A DNA stretch of 21,031 nt from Priapulus caudatus (Eukaryota; Priapulida; Priapulimorpha; Priapulimorphida; Priapulidae), in the NCBI RefSeq assembly GCF_000485595.1, contig NW_014577089.1:31834-52864 (forward strand), given 5' to 3'. Each line of letters opens with the position of its first letter. The first letter of the stretch is position 1. Below are positions 9,359 through 17,833 of this stretch, in pieces. The notes beneath the pieces were generated by a model. That model ran no database searches, was not told the origin of the DNA, and worked only from the letters and a program-made list of their open reading frames with translations. The position numbers and the translations under genes were made by a program.

Positions 9359-10462
9359 CTGTGGCAACAACAACCGTGCTCGTTAGCAATTCTAATTATA
9401 ATAACGAGTTTTAATTAGAGACGTTTAAAAGTGCGGGACAATTTCGATATCTGAAGTAGGCACTGACTGAAGGCATTAAAGACTGATTTATCCTTGGCAA
9501 AAACCAGGTCAAAAGAATTCGTATGAGACACGGACCCCTTGCCTCTAGTTAGAGCTAGGGACTTTACAAAGAGGCCTTCACTTCAGGTCTATGTAGTACC
9601 TAGAACTGTTCTGTCATTACCTTATTTAAATTTCCATGCCACTTTTATAGAACTTGGAAAAAGAGTACAATACACATTAAGATACTTAATAAAATTTCCG
9701 TGTTCGCAGCATTTTCACACAACTTTTCAATTTAGAAATTATTCTAAGCAATTTTATCGTAGTAACTACTCACGCTCACAAATCCCGCAACATTTTAAAT
9801 CAAGGCCGCTTCATTAACAGTAAGCATTATATTGCGAAAAAAAGAAGTTACATTAACACTTCTTCGGCTTAGAACGACAGCTGATATGAAAATGCATTAG
9901 GAAATACAATAGGCTTAGCTCTCATGGTTAGCGTGGAATTCAACAGAAATTTGCAATATAATCATATAATCATATAAGTATGAAAATACTACAGCTGACT
10001 ACATTCCCACCTATCAACAGACAGAAGGCCTAGGTGCTGCTTGGCTAGTAATGCTAATTATCAAGCCTATGTTAACCACATACTCTGTTACAACAACACG
10101 CAAACACATTCGCTAAACAACATTATACCACGATCGTAGAAGTAAAACAAAATAGCTGCAGTGCCAAGATTGTAAACTACTGCCTTCACTTCGAGAGTCA
10201 CATGTGCCATAATCTATAATCTAATTGATAATCTATAAAATTTGACTATACATTCGATTTATTCGAGTTTTTACATATTTACCTAATTAGCTAGCTACCC
10301 AATGAACACTCAATCACCAAGACTACCAATCTCATATCATGATTTAAATATTTTAATAACTAAGCAGTAACAACCTATAGCCACAACAGCCTATACTGCC
10401 TAGTTGGCTATCTTACCATGTCAGCTAATTAATTAGCATCTTAGTAATGCAGCTATAGCTAC
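9359..10462 (-). other. Intron of the NCKAP5-like gene
   Basis: 1104 bases run between AAG|GTAGCT and GCCACAG|. The sequence is AT-rich, with no long repeat, RNA gene or plausible exon. A 92-codon plus-strand ORF at 9539-9817 has no recognisable features and AT-driven composition. Confidence 0.7.
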
Positions 10463-10633
10463 CTTCTGTGCCATGACGGCCTGCACCACCTGGTTGGCTA
10501 TCTCATCCAGACAGCGCTCGTATTGCTCTCTCTGCTTCTCGTTCTCCAACATTAGGTTCGAGTTCTCCGCCTCGAGTGCCTTCAGTCGCTGCACCAGTGC
10601 ACGAAACTTCTCCTGGTCCGAGGAAGCACCGGT
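10463..10633 (-). CDS. NCKAP5-like: NCKAP5-like signature coiled-coil exon
   Basis: This is the diagnostic exon. Its 171 bases (57 codons, phase 0 at both ends) lie between acceptor TTGACAG|ACC and donor AAG|GTAGCT. The core reads RLKALEAENSNLMLENEKQ followed by REQYERCLDEIANQVVQAV. Vertebrate NCKAP5 has ERLKALEAENSALALENENQ then REQYERCLDEVANQVVQAL, so most residues are identical. This identity is from memory of the family; a protein search would settle it. Purifying selection across such a distance points to a functional interaction surface in the coiled coil. No copy of this exon is present in the inverted left arm, which starts further downstream in the gene. Confidence 0.88.
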
Positions 10634-11582
10634 CTGTCAACAAAGCACCGCGGGTCAGCAACTGTAGAGCTGACAGTCAGCAGCTGTGCACAACTAGGCA
10701 GGACGTGCAGGTACAAATGCTTTCAGGAATCAGGGCATTTACCAGTCTAGCGCAGACCGAGCGAGATTTAAAAAAAAAAGGTAAAATGTGATATTTTTGT
10801 AAATGTTATTGAACAAAGCATTCCGATTAGTAACGAATATGATGAGCATATGCTTTCACGAATTTTGGCATTTTCTGGTTTCGCACAGGTTGCACCAGTC
10901 ATGGAAACGCTTAACTTCGTGAAAGTATCTGTGCAGACACTTGTTGCTATGCATATACTTATGTGGATGCACTGCATATGTGTATAGGTGCTATAGTACG
11001 TAGGCCTATAGTATGTACACAGATAACAATATTGCTTGCGAACACGTATAATGTAAAAGGACGTTGATAAATATACACTACACGGTTGTCCAGAAGGCGA
11101 GCTGACCTTTGACAGACACAGTGAGGGGGTTTTGGCTACGTTGATGCTACAGTTGAGAGCTCAATTAAATTGAAATTAAATTGCTACACAGATTCAACGA
11201 CAGCACAAGGCTGAGACAATATTAGATCAGTAAGTGTGATATAATCGGTGCTGTTAACGATGCAGTAATGAATTAGCTAGCGAGTGTGACGACATTACGC
11301 GCGGGAAAATGAGTGCGGGTTACAGTGCGGGCGATTAAACAAGCAGAAGACAAGAGGCAATGCTGAAAGTAGGAGAAAGTCATCGTGACAGTACCTGTGG
11401 ATCCGTCGCATTCTGTACGATCACGAAGAAGAAAGCATGAAATAACGACAAATCAGAGTCAGCAAGAAATTGCTCACAGCATAAAAGTTTGTAGGGAAAT
11501 AGAAGTTCCAGCATCATGCTAACACGCTTTCCCTCTCTTGTCCTAGTACCGGAAAAAGCCGATCACAGAAGTGTGTGCTAAG

Positions 11583-11600
11583 GTGTGTGCGTGTGTGTGC

Positions 11601-11658
<58 letters not shown>

Positions 11659-11756
11659 CTGTGTGCGCGTGTGCGTGCGTATGTGCGTGTACGTGTGTGC
11701 GCGCGTGCGTGTCTGTGCGCGCGTGCGTGCGTGCGTGCGTGTGCGTGTGCGTGTTA
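11583..11756. repeat. GT/GTGC microsatellite
   Basis: About 170 bases of alternating purine/pyrimidine, with a pure (GT)n core at about 11605-11652 flanked by GTGC, GTGTCT and GCGC interruptions. Such tracts can adopt Z-DNA and are length-variable. The Cys/Val and Thr/His ORFs on either strand are artefacts of the repeat. Confidence 0.97.
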
Positions 11757-12516
11757 TCATGCACACCGTAGACAAGGACAAGCTAAACAAGAAGCTGTTC
11801 AGTTATAAGTCATCAATTTCCCTGATAGCACTAGATGCATTGAGAATAGTGAGCAATATTATCGACCTTGATACAATGACAGATGAATATAGGAAGTAGC
11901 TCACAAGAAGCTATGCAGAACACACATTCCATGAGTATGCAGCGGTATAATAATTGACCACCACCTAATCTAGACGGAACGGTAGCAGGCAGGAGAGAAG
12001 TGAAGAAATAACAAAGGGCAATGTGAAGCCAGCCTGTCATGAGGAGAAAATGTGAGAGAATGATACCAGAGAAGGGTAGTGTGAGAGTCGCAAGTTAGAG
12101 AGAGGAAGTTTGTCTGAATTTTATTTAATACTATGTTTGCTGGAGGATAAAGTGGCGCATGGTCACATACGAACAGGAAACCGTAGTTTGAGAGCATAAC
12201 GTGATAACGTGCAATCTGGGGGAAGTGGGTTACCAGGAGAAATTGTTAGATCGAAGTTTATTTACCCGGATAAGTGAGCTGGGATAAGGGTAGGCTAATG
12301 TTAATTGGGGCCGTTTTTAGAAGCATAATAAATTATAATTAATAACGATAATAATATATAATTAAAATCAGCCTTAATATGTACCTTTTATCGTAGACGG
12401 CTGACAGAAACATCGTATAGTTACGAGAATGAAAAATCAGGGAGCGTGCGCTACCGGTAGTAGGTGTTAGAGGGTGGCACACATTATCCGAATCATACGG
12501 GCCTTGATCAAAGAGC

Positions 12517-12680
12517 CAGGGCCGGACTGGGAAAATTTCCCCCCTATAATAATATGGCCTGCAGGCCGCAGATTTATTTAAAAAAAAATTTTAACAATTT
12601 TTTTTTGGGGGGGGCAGGCCACTTAGCAGGCCAGGCCACCGGGAAAACTCCCGGTGCTCCTGATCGCCAGTCCGGCCCTG
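12517..12680. mobile_element. 164-bp hAT-type MITE with 8-bp target duplication
   Basis: Perfect 14-bp terminal inverted repeats CAGGGCCGGACTGG / CCAGTCCGGCCCTG are flanked by the identical 8-bp direct repeat CAAAGAGC (12509-12516 and 12681-12688). CAGGG ends and 8-bp duplications are typical of the hAT superfamily, and CAGGGCCGGACTGG ends are, to my knowledge, widespread in animal genomes. The interior includes a self-complementary CCGGGAAAACTCCCGG near the right end, a poly-T/poly-G run, and GGCCTGCAGGCC. There is no coding capacity. The identical target duplication suggests a fairly recent insertion. Confidence 0.93.
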
Positions 12681-12756
12681 CAAAGAGCTATCATGTTACC
12701 GGGAGGAAATGTGCGGGCAACGCGCGGGGAGACAAAGCAGGGAAGGCATTGCTTAC

Positions 12757-12937
12757 GAGCGCCTCCATGCGTTTCACTTCGTTGCTGAGCCGCGCGTTGT
12801 CCTGCTCAAGCCGGCCGATGTGTGTGCGCAGCTGCTGGCTGGCCGCCTGATGCTGCCTGATGAGCAGCGCCTTCTCCTGCTGCAGGTCATCGATGTGGCT
12901 CTTACACTGCATGAGGCTCTTCACTCCGTCCTCCATG
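12757..12937 (-). CDS. NCKAP5-like: NCKAP5-like coiled-coil exon
   Basis: A 181-base exon lies between acceptor CTGGCAG|C and donor CTC|GTAAGC. With the two bases carried from the preceding exon it gives 61 codons: S, then MEDGVKSLMQCKSHIDD, a leucine/glutamine-rich heptad stretch, and an end at EVKRMEAL. The junction FRSMEDGVKSLMQ resembles the vertebrate FSRMEETVRNLLQ, which supports both the splice and the family call. The remainder (QQEKALLIRQHQAASQQLRT and onward) is coiled coil without close identity to the vertebrate sequence I remember. It ends in phase 0, matching the next exon. A 164-bp hAT-type MITE sits 76 bases past the donor. Confidence 0.8.
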
Positions 12938-14398
12938 CTGCCAGAAGACAGAACGACACAGCCGTCACTAGCAACGCACGAGCCTACGATCGTCGCTCAC
13001 GGAGCGGCAACGGTGGGAAGAACCCGAAAAACAAATCGGTAAACTGGGTCGCCGCTAATTATTCATTTTACTAACGTGGCGTCTGCTATTTTTACCCTCG
13101 AAGCTAACCTAATTGATGTACACTGTAGAGTGCCCACCGAGGCATCCTGTTCTTATATGTGCACGTCAACGTGGTTTCAGTTGTATACAAATTCAGTTAT
13201 GAACGCACTACGTAAACTGCCAAACTGCTTTTTTATTCAGTTACGGATGCATACCGTATAGTTGCATAATAGGAAGATGACGCTTTTAATATGAATTTAA
13301 TTCTAGCTAAAATTTCAAGGTCAAATGCGCTGACATTGCCTCCACTGGCTATGACGTCGCTTTAAGATCTGGTTCATGTCACGGGCACAACACGCATGCC
13401 ACGATCAAATATTACATTTTTGCCGTGTGTAACACCTGCACGCAGGTATGCATATATCAGAAGTAGATAATAGGGTTCATATCGTGCATGAAGTGGTCTG
13501 CTAGACCTGGCTAGTTGGTAAAGTAGTTGGCTAGCGCTCTATCTGTGTTCTCTGTTGGCCGTCACAGAGAACAAATGCTACGACAATTGCTTAGCAGTAC
13601 ACAGGTCTTACCAGTCTATGACCACATATTAACATACTCGGAAGTGTGTTTTAGAAGAGATGACTCCAATCCTCTAGTATCATTGCGATTTAACATTAAG
13701 GGTAAGTACAGAAAAGGTTGCGCCATCTCAGGTGCAGTCGCACGGACTGGGGAGAAAAACACGAAATCCGGCCCTAAAATACAGCCGCTGTGTTTATCCA
13801 AATCGCATGTCGCTGGGCAGGAAGAGGCAGCCACAAAGGCCTCATTGTCATTGAAATCACTGTGTGCATACGATACACAACCGCGGCTCTATTATATCTC
13901 CATTAGCATGACACCCCGCCACCTTGCTCACTGTCGCCCTCTATCCACAACGTGCGAATAAACGAAGAAGCGCGAGCGAGACCAGTGTTCGAAATAATGG
14001 AAAAAATGTGCTTGTCCCACGGACAAGCTACAAGATATTATTGCTTGTCCTGCAAAATTTTTGCTTGTCCTGATTAATAACATAGAAATATAGTAAATGT
14101 GTAATACATTTAATAAAATGACATTTTTGACCCAATATCTTACTTTGTAATTTTAATACAGTTCACTAACAGTTCAAATTAGGCACCAAACTTGAAAGAG
14201 CATTAAAGAAACACAATTATTTATTTTAAGTTATTACTTGCCTTAACAAAGTTGAAGCGATGGTAGAAAATGATGAAAAATTGCTCTAAAAAGCTGCTTG
14301 TCCAGCGGACAAGCTACTGGACAGGTCTACTTGCCCTCCGTGGAAACGGATAAGTGAAAACAAACGTATAGCTCTTATTTCGAACACAAGAGACGTAC
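12938..14398 (-). other. Intron of the NCKAP5-like gene with an inverted-repeat element
   Basis: 1461 bases run between AG|GTACGT and CTGGCAG|. The part next to the donor is occupied by a transposon-like element (13983-14389). The rest is AT-rich with no supported exon. A 144-codon plus-strand ORF at 13527-13961 has no recognisable domain and sits in an intron of the opposite-strand gene. Confidence 0.7.
13983..14389. mobile_element. About 407-bp inverted-repeat element abutting a splice donor
   Basis: A perfect 13-bp inverted repeat, GTGTTCGAAATAA (13985-13997) and TTATTTCGAACAC (14375-14387), lies at the ends. The left terminus CAGTGTTCG resembles hAT-type ends; the right end has CACAA in place of CACTG. 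The direct repeat GAGAC lies immediately outside both ends (13978-13982 and 14390-14394). Inside, two small hairpins CTTGTCC-CAC-GGACAAG (14011-14027) and CTTGTCC-AGC-GGACAAG (14297-14313) mirror each other, and GCTTGTCCTG occurs twice. No ORF of interest. The superfamily is uncertain because five bases is not the usual hAT duplication length. Confidence 0.7.
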
Positions 14399-14532
14399 CT
14401 CCTGAAATCCTCCTGCAAAACTTCGAGTCGTACTTTACACTGGTCGCTCTCGACGGCCATGTCTTGCATTTTTCGTTCTGCGTCCATGCGCAGCATCCTT
14501 TCATTTTCCAAGTCCTTTCTCAGGCGATCTCT
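14399..14532 (-). CDS. NCKAP5-like: NCKAP5-like coiled-coil exon (first clearly recognised exon)
   Basis: A 134-base exon is flanked by acceptor TTGCAG|AGAG and donor AG|GTACGT. It reads from RDRLRKDLENERMLRMDAER through MQDMAVESDQ to LEVLQEDFR. It aligns with the vertebrate NCKAP5 coiled-coil segment I recall as HEKLIHELEEERHLRLQSEK, including the LE.ER.LR...E spacing. The charged heptad character supports a coiled coil. The exon starts in phase 0 and ends with two extra bases (AG) that are completed by the C opening the next exon. In vertebrates this family acts at centrosomes and microtubules (NCKAP5L/Cep169) and binds Nck through proline-rich sequence; that role is carried over by family, not seen here. 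A transposon-like element ends only about 10 bases inside the downstream intron. Confidence 0.8.
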
Positions 14533-14849
14533 CTGCAAGCAAAGTGACGTCAGGTCATTAATAGGTACACACACATTTGTGATCACACGCACGCGCGCGC
14601 GCGTACAAGCGCCCTGAATAGGTGGATATCATCGTGGATTGGCGTTAAGAGACGTACACTTGTTCAGATGAATAATAAAGAATGAACCCATTCATGTATC
14701 ACACTGTGAAACTTTAAACAGCTGCGGCAGCATCGATTCCGTACGAGCAATTTTCCCCAATTTAACTTTCCGAACACACAGGCGCACACACACACGCACA
14801 CGCACACGCACACGCACACACACGCACACACGCACACACGACACACACA

Positions 14850-14912
<63 letters not shown>

Positions 14913-15111
14913 CACACGCGCGTCTATAGAACACCTTGTCTCGCTATTTGCTGTTCGGGTTATAAATCCCATCACCTGCTAAGCGCGCTACTTATACCGC
15001 GCACTTCTGAGGCTCTCTCTTCAGCAAACTATCAGCTGTTCAAATACGCTCCAGCGCCACCTCCTTCTCTGCTGCCCACCCGGGCTCGATTCATGGCTGA
15101 CCGCAAATTAC
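14533..15111 (-). other. Region upstream of the first recognised exon (intron if the 15112-15183 exon is real)
   Basis: This segment contains the CA microsatellite (14781-14922) and a GC-alternating patch at 14588-14603. An acceptor (TTTGCTTGCAG) closes it at 14533. No other exon was supported. Confidence 0.55.
14781..14922. repeat. CA/CACG microsatellite
   Basis: About 140 bases of (CA)n with CG interruptions (ACACGCACACGC) towards the left side and a purer (CA)n core at about 14840-14916. Cys/Val-rich ORFs on the minus strand are repeat artefacts. Confidence 0.97.
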
Positions 15112-15183
15112 CTCGAACAATAAACCCGGACCGCATTCTTCACGCGCAGAGAAGCTGCGTGCTGGCCGCAACACAGTCGCCAT
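15112..15183 (-). CDS. Candidate alternative first coding exon of the NCKAP5-like gene
   Basis: On the minus strand an ATG in near-ideal context (ACCATGG) at 15183-15181 opens 24 codons, beginning MATVLRPARS and ending LLFE, followed by GAG|GTAATT, a plausible splice donor. The exon ends in phase 0 and the next recognisable exon (14399-14532) begins in phase 0, so the two would join in frame. Directly upstream on the same strand is a long CT-rich tract (15185-15415), such as could lie in a 5' UTR or promoter. No similarity to known NCKAP5 N-termini was recognised, and in vertebrates additional coiled-coil residues precede this point. The alternative is that it is a chance ORF in an intron and the true 5' exons lie beyond 21031. 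The call rests on Kozak context, donor and phase only. Confidence 0.33.
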
Positions 15184-15184
15184 G

Positions 15185-15415
15185 GTAAATGATAGAGAGC
15201 GATGTGAGAGTGGGAGATTGGGAAGGGAGAGACAGAGAGCGCGCGCGCGCGATAGAGACAGAGACAGAGTGTGGAGAGAGAGATGGAGAGAATGAGAATG
15301 AGAATGATGGAGAAGGGAGGTGAAGAGAGAGGGAGAGAGAGACCACAAGCGAGAAATAGACTGATCGAGAGAGAGGAGGGAAAGGGTGAGAGAGAAAGAG
15401 ATAAGGGAAGAGAGC
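15185..15415. repeat. GA-rich (CT-rich on minus) tract
   Basis: About 230 bases dominated by GAGA and GAGAGA with a GCGCGCGCGC insert at about 15239-15250. On the minus strand it is a pyrimidine tract ending directly before the ACCATGG start of the candidate first exon, as expected of a CT-rich 5' UTR or promoter. GAGA tracts can bind GAGA-type factors in some animals; that is inference only. Confidence 0.9.
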
Positions 15416-15826
15416 ATGTGTACTCAGACATGCGCGTAAACGTGAGATGACGTCACGGCAGGTATTCTGTAGCTTACGTACGCTCCACGCTAAATGCCCG
15501 TAGCGTATTGCTGCATGCGCAAAAATTGATCAAGGGCACTTGATGATTAAGCCACTGGCATAGCAAAGACTTCGCCATATATGTCCGTACATGGCGCAAC
15601 GCGTGAGTCACGTAAAAACGATGAAACACGATCGTGACTGTCATGTCTGCCCGCAGTGACTGACTTGTCACGCGCAGACAGGTCACCCGCGCGGTGACGC
15701 TGCCCTACTACGCTAGCCCGTGTGCGACACGACATCGACCGCGCACGTTTGCATGCAGCGTTCACACACACCAAAGCAAATGTTGCACAGGAAAGCAACG
15801 CAAGGGCACCGCTGGTCTCATCATAC

Positions 15827-15876
15827 CAGGAGTTAATGAGATACAGTCTTTTTTAGTTTTGTCTCATTAACTCCTG
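15827..15876. repeat. Mini-hairpin element 1 with 7-bp flanking direct repeats
   Basis: A perfect 15-bp inverted repeat CAGGAGTTAATGAGA (15827-15841) / TCTCATTAACTCCTG (15862-15876) surrounds a T-rich 20-base loop. The 50-bp unit lies between identical 7-bp direct repeats ATCATAC (15820-15826 and 15877-15883), as an inserted element would. It shares the CAGGAG/CTCCTG tips with the hairpins at 16883 and 19995. Confidence 0.8.
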
Positions 15877-16387
15877 ATCATACTAATAGCTAGGTTATGC
15901 GGCTGACAGCTGAAACGGATCTAGACACCTGATCCAAGAATCTGGGCCATCGGTGATGTAACTGCGCGTACGTTCACTGGTGCCCAGTTCCGGTAAGATC
16001 TAAACGTAGGCAAATACGAAATATAATGTGCTTACGAATGCGAGAATTTTTTTCCATCTTTCATGTTCAAGTCTGAAAATCTTATGCTTGAACTACGCGC
16101 CTCCGTTCTCTCCTTTGCACACGTCCACGGTTGCTTTTAAAATCCGTCGAGTATGATTTCAAAAGGTGACTTCATTCATTACCAACGCGATTCACTCGCT
16201 TCTTACGTCAGCGAGGCATCCACTAACTAGCCGACGACCTTGCCTTTGATGTTGCTCGTTTACCGTCACCTGTCAATGCAGTATAGAGCTTGCCCCTAGA
16301 GTAGTGCACCTACTGGGCTCTCACAATATTTTGTATGTTCCCCTTTCACGACAGAGATTTCGGTTGCAACCATCACAAACAATTCAG

Positions 16388-16590
16388 GATGATGATGAAA
16401 CGAATGAACGACGACGATGACGATGTGATGAGGAAGATGATGATGATTAAGAGGATGATGCTGAGACTGATGACGACGATTATGATGACGACGCGATGGT
16501 GATGTGGCGGGCAAACATAATGCATAATAATGACAGCGATGACGGTGATTATGCTGACAATAGTTATGATAATTACGATGATGACAAGGC
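16388..16590. repeat. GAT/GAC-rich imperfect microsatellite
   Basis: About 200 bases of degenerate GATGAT, GACGAC and GATGATTA units (for example GATGATGATGAAACG and GACGACGATGACGATG). His/Ile-rich minus-strand ORFs are products of the repeat. Confidence 0.9.
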
Positions 16591-16882
16591 ACACGGCCTC
16601 TGCCACCGCATCGCACCCTCATAAACACACACTCGCTCAATCCTCAATGATGTAATCCATTCTATTAGCAAGAGACGAGCCACAGTGAGCTATCCCTCAG
16701 CGGACACGCCGATGATCGCACGCGTTCGTTCGGTCACGTTCGATTAGTAGTTGATGTTCATGCGTGACTGCCCGCACCACAGAGTCAACAATACCTCCAA
16801 ATTCATCAATGTATAAAAATATCGCAAAATCCGACGTAGAATATCAGGCGATCTAGCTCGTGCGCACGAGAGAGAATACGAT

Positions 16883-16939
16883 CAGGAGTGAATAATAGAG
16901 ATCCATAATAATTAATATAATCTCTATTATTCACTCCTG
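16883..16939. repeat. Mini-hairpin element 2 with 7-bp flanking direct repeats
   Basis: A perfect 19-bp inverted repeat CAGGAGTGAATAATAGAGA (16883-16901) / TCTCTATTATTCACTCCTG (16921-16939) surrounds an AT-rich 19-base loop. The 57-bp unit is flanked by identical direct repeats ATACGAT (16876-16882 and 16940-16946). The stem interior differs from element 1 yet is perfectly self-complementary. Confidence 0.85.
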
Positions 16940-17544
16940 ATACGATCAGTTAACCAGGACTGATAGAGAGCGAGGCCTCTATCTGGTTTTTTCTTCGCAG
17001 TTGCTAATTGATCATTAATAATTACATCCTGTTTTACTCTACCTAACCCGTAAGCAATTAGCACCCCGTAATTGTCTCATCAGCATTTTCGTTAACGTTT
17101 AAGCGCATTACTAATTACTCGTCATTAAACAGTTGCCACCTCTCCGTATCGTCTGTCTCACGACCTTCGTTTTACAGTAGCAAGTTTAGCAAGTGCAAGT
17201 ATTAGTAGTACAAGAGAACGCAGAGAACAAAGAACGCCGTGTGTGGCACAGAGAGCAATGCAATTCGCTTTGGCTGACCTCGACACAAAAAATTCATGCA
17301 CACGTCTTTCCTTTAAAAAACGACATCAAAAGTACCTAATTGTCATAAGCGCAGAGTCACAGCAAGATGTATACTGACTGCTCTTCAAGGGTGAAGACTT
17401 ATTGACTTAGGCTATTAGTTGCACACCAGTTGGTACACGCACACGTAGTTGCATGGTTTTTGTACACATTCCACGTGCGGTGCGTCTTAAAGGACATCGT
17501 AACCTGTTTGTGTTGGCTACATGCCAACGGCAAGATACAAATAT

Positions 17545-17582
17545 TAACTATGCCAAAATAAACATATTTGTTGGCATAGTTA
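17545..17582. repeat. Stem-loop with 12-bp arms
   Basis: TAACTATGCCAA (17545-17556) and TTGGCATAGTTA (17571-17582) form a perfect 12-bp stem with a 14-base loop. Nearby, TTGGC-TACAT-GCCAA (17514-17528) and AACATAAATATTATGTT (about 17604-17621) form further small hairpins, so this roughly 110-base stretch is unusually rich in inverted repeats. No terminal duplication was found. Confidence 0.6.
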
Positions 17583-17740
17583 TTGTTGATAGAACCTACG
17601 CCAAACATAAATATTATGTTTATTGCACTATTAGTTGACAAAGGATTAACTCGTGGAAATTGATCAAGCACGGCCATGTTAAACGGATGTCAACTAACTG
17701 TCATTTTATATATCTCGTGTCCTGTTTAGCACGTCGCACT

Positions 17741-17833
17741 TGTTAGCGGTATGCTGCTAATATTTACTATTCCAAACAAAAACATTCACTCAGCATAGTG
17801 AATTTGCTAAATACATTTATTAGCATACTGCCG
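17741..17833. repeat. Imperfect inverted repeat, MITE-like
   Basis: TTAGCGGTATGCTGCTAATA near the left end pairs imperfectly with TATTAGCATACTGCCGCAA at the right end, around an AT-rich middle that itself contains TTCACT..AGTGAA. The length of about 90 bp and the structure resemble a decayed miniature inverted-repeat element. There is no clear target duplication. Confidence 0.45.

Larger units (their letters stand above)
10634..12756 (-). other. Intron of the NCKAP5-like gene with microsatellite and MITE
   Basis: 2123 bases run between CTC|GTAAGC and TGACAG|. The intron holds a long GT/GTGC microsatellite (11583-11756) and a hAT-type MITE (12517-12680). The remainder shows no coding signal that I can support. 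Confidence 0.7.

Noticed and set aside
1-9400. A genuine ancient head-to-head gene duplication with one pseudogene copy
   Set aside because: Indel-dominated differences, the same density in introns and exons, retained splice sites and a frame-breaking stutter at the join fit assembly error better. It is not fully excluded.
1-9400. Simple fold-back of one molecule (missed hairpin adapter) as the only explanation
   Set aside because: The left arm has a 946-bp insertion absent from the right arm, and the 474-bp centre is not self-complementary, so at least a second allele or a separate join is needed.
11571-11808. Cys/Val-rich or Thr/His-rich ORFs
   Set aside because: Direct translations of the GT microsatellite. 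The same applies to 14664-14975.
13738-13790. A second hAT-like end (ACTGGGGAG..CCGGCCCTAAA)
   Set aside because: It resembles CAGGGCCGG-type ends only loosely, with no matching inverted partner or flanking duplication found.
16296-16640. His/Ile-rich minus-strand ORFs
   Set aside because: Translation of the GAT/GAC repeat.
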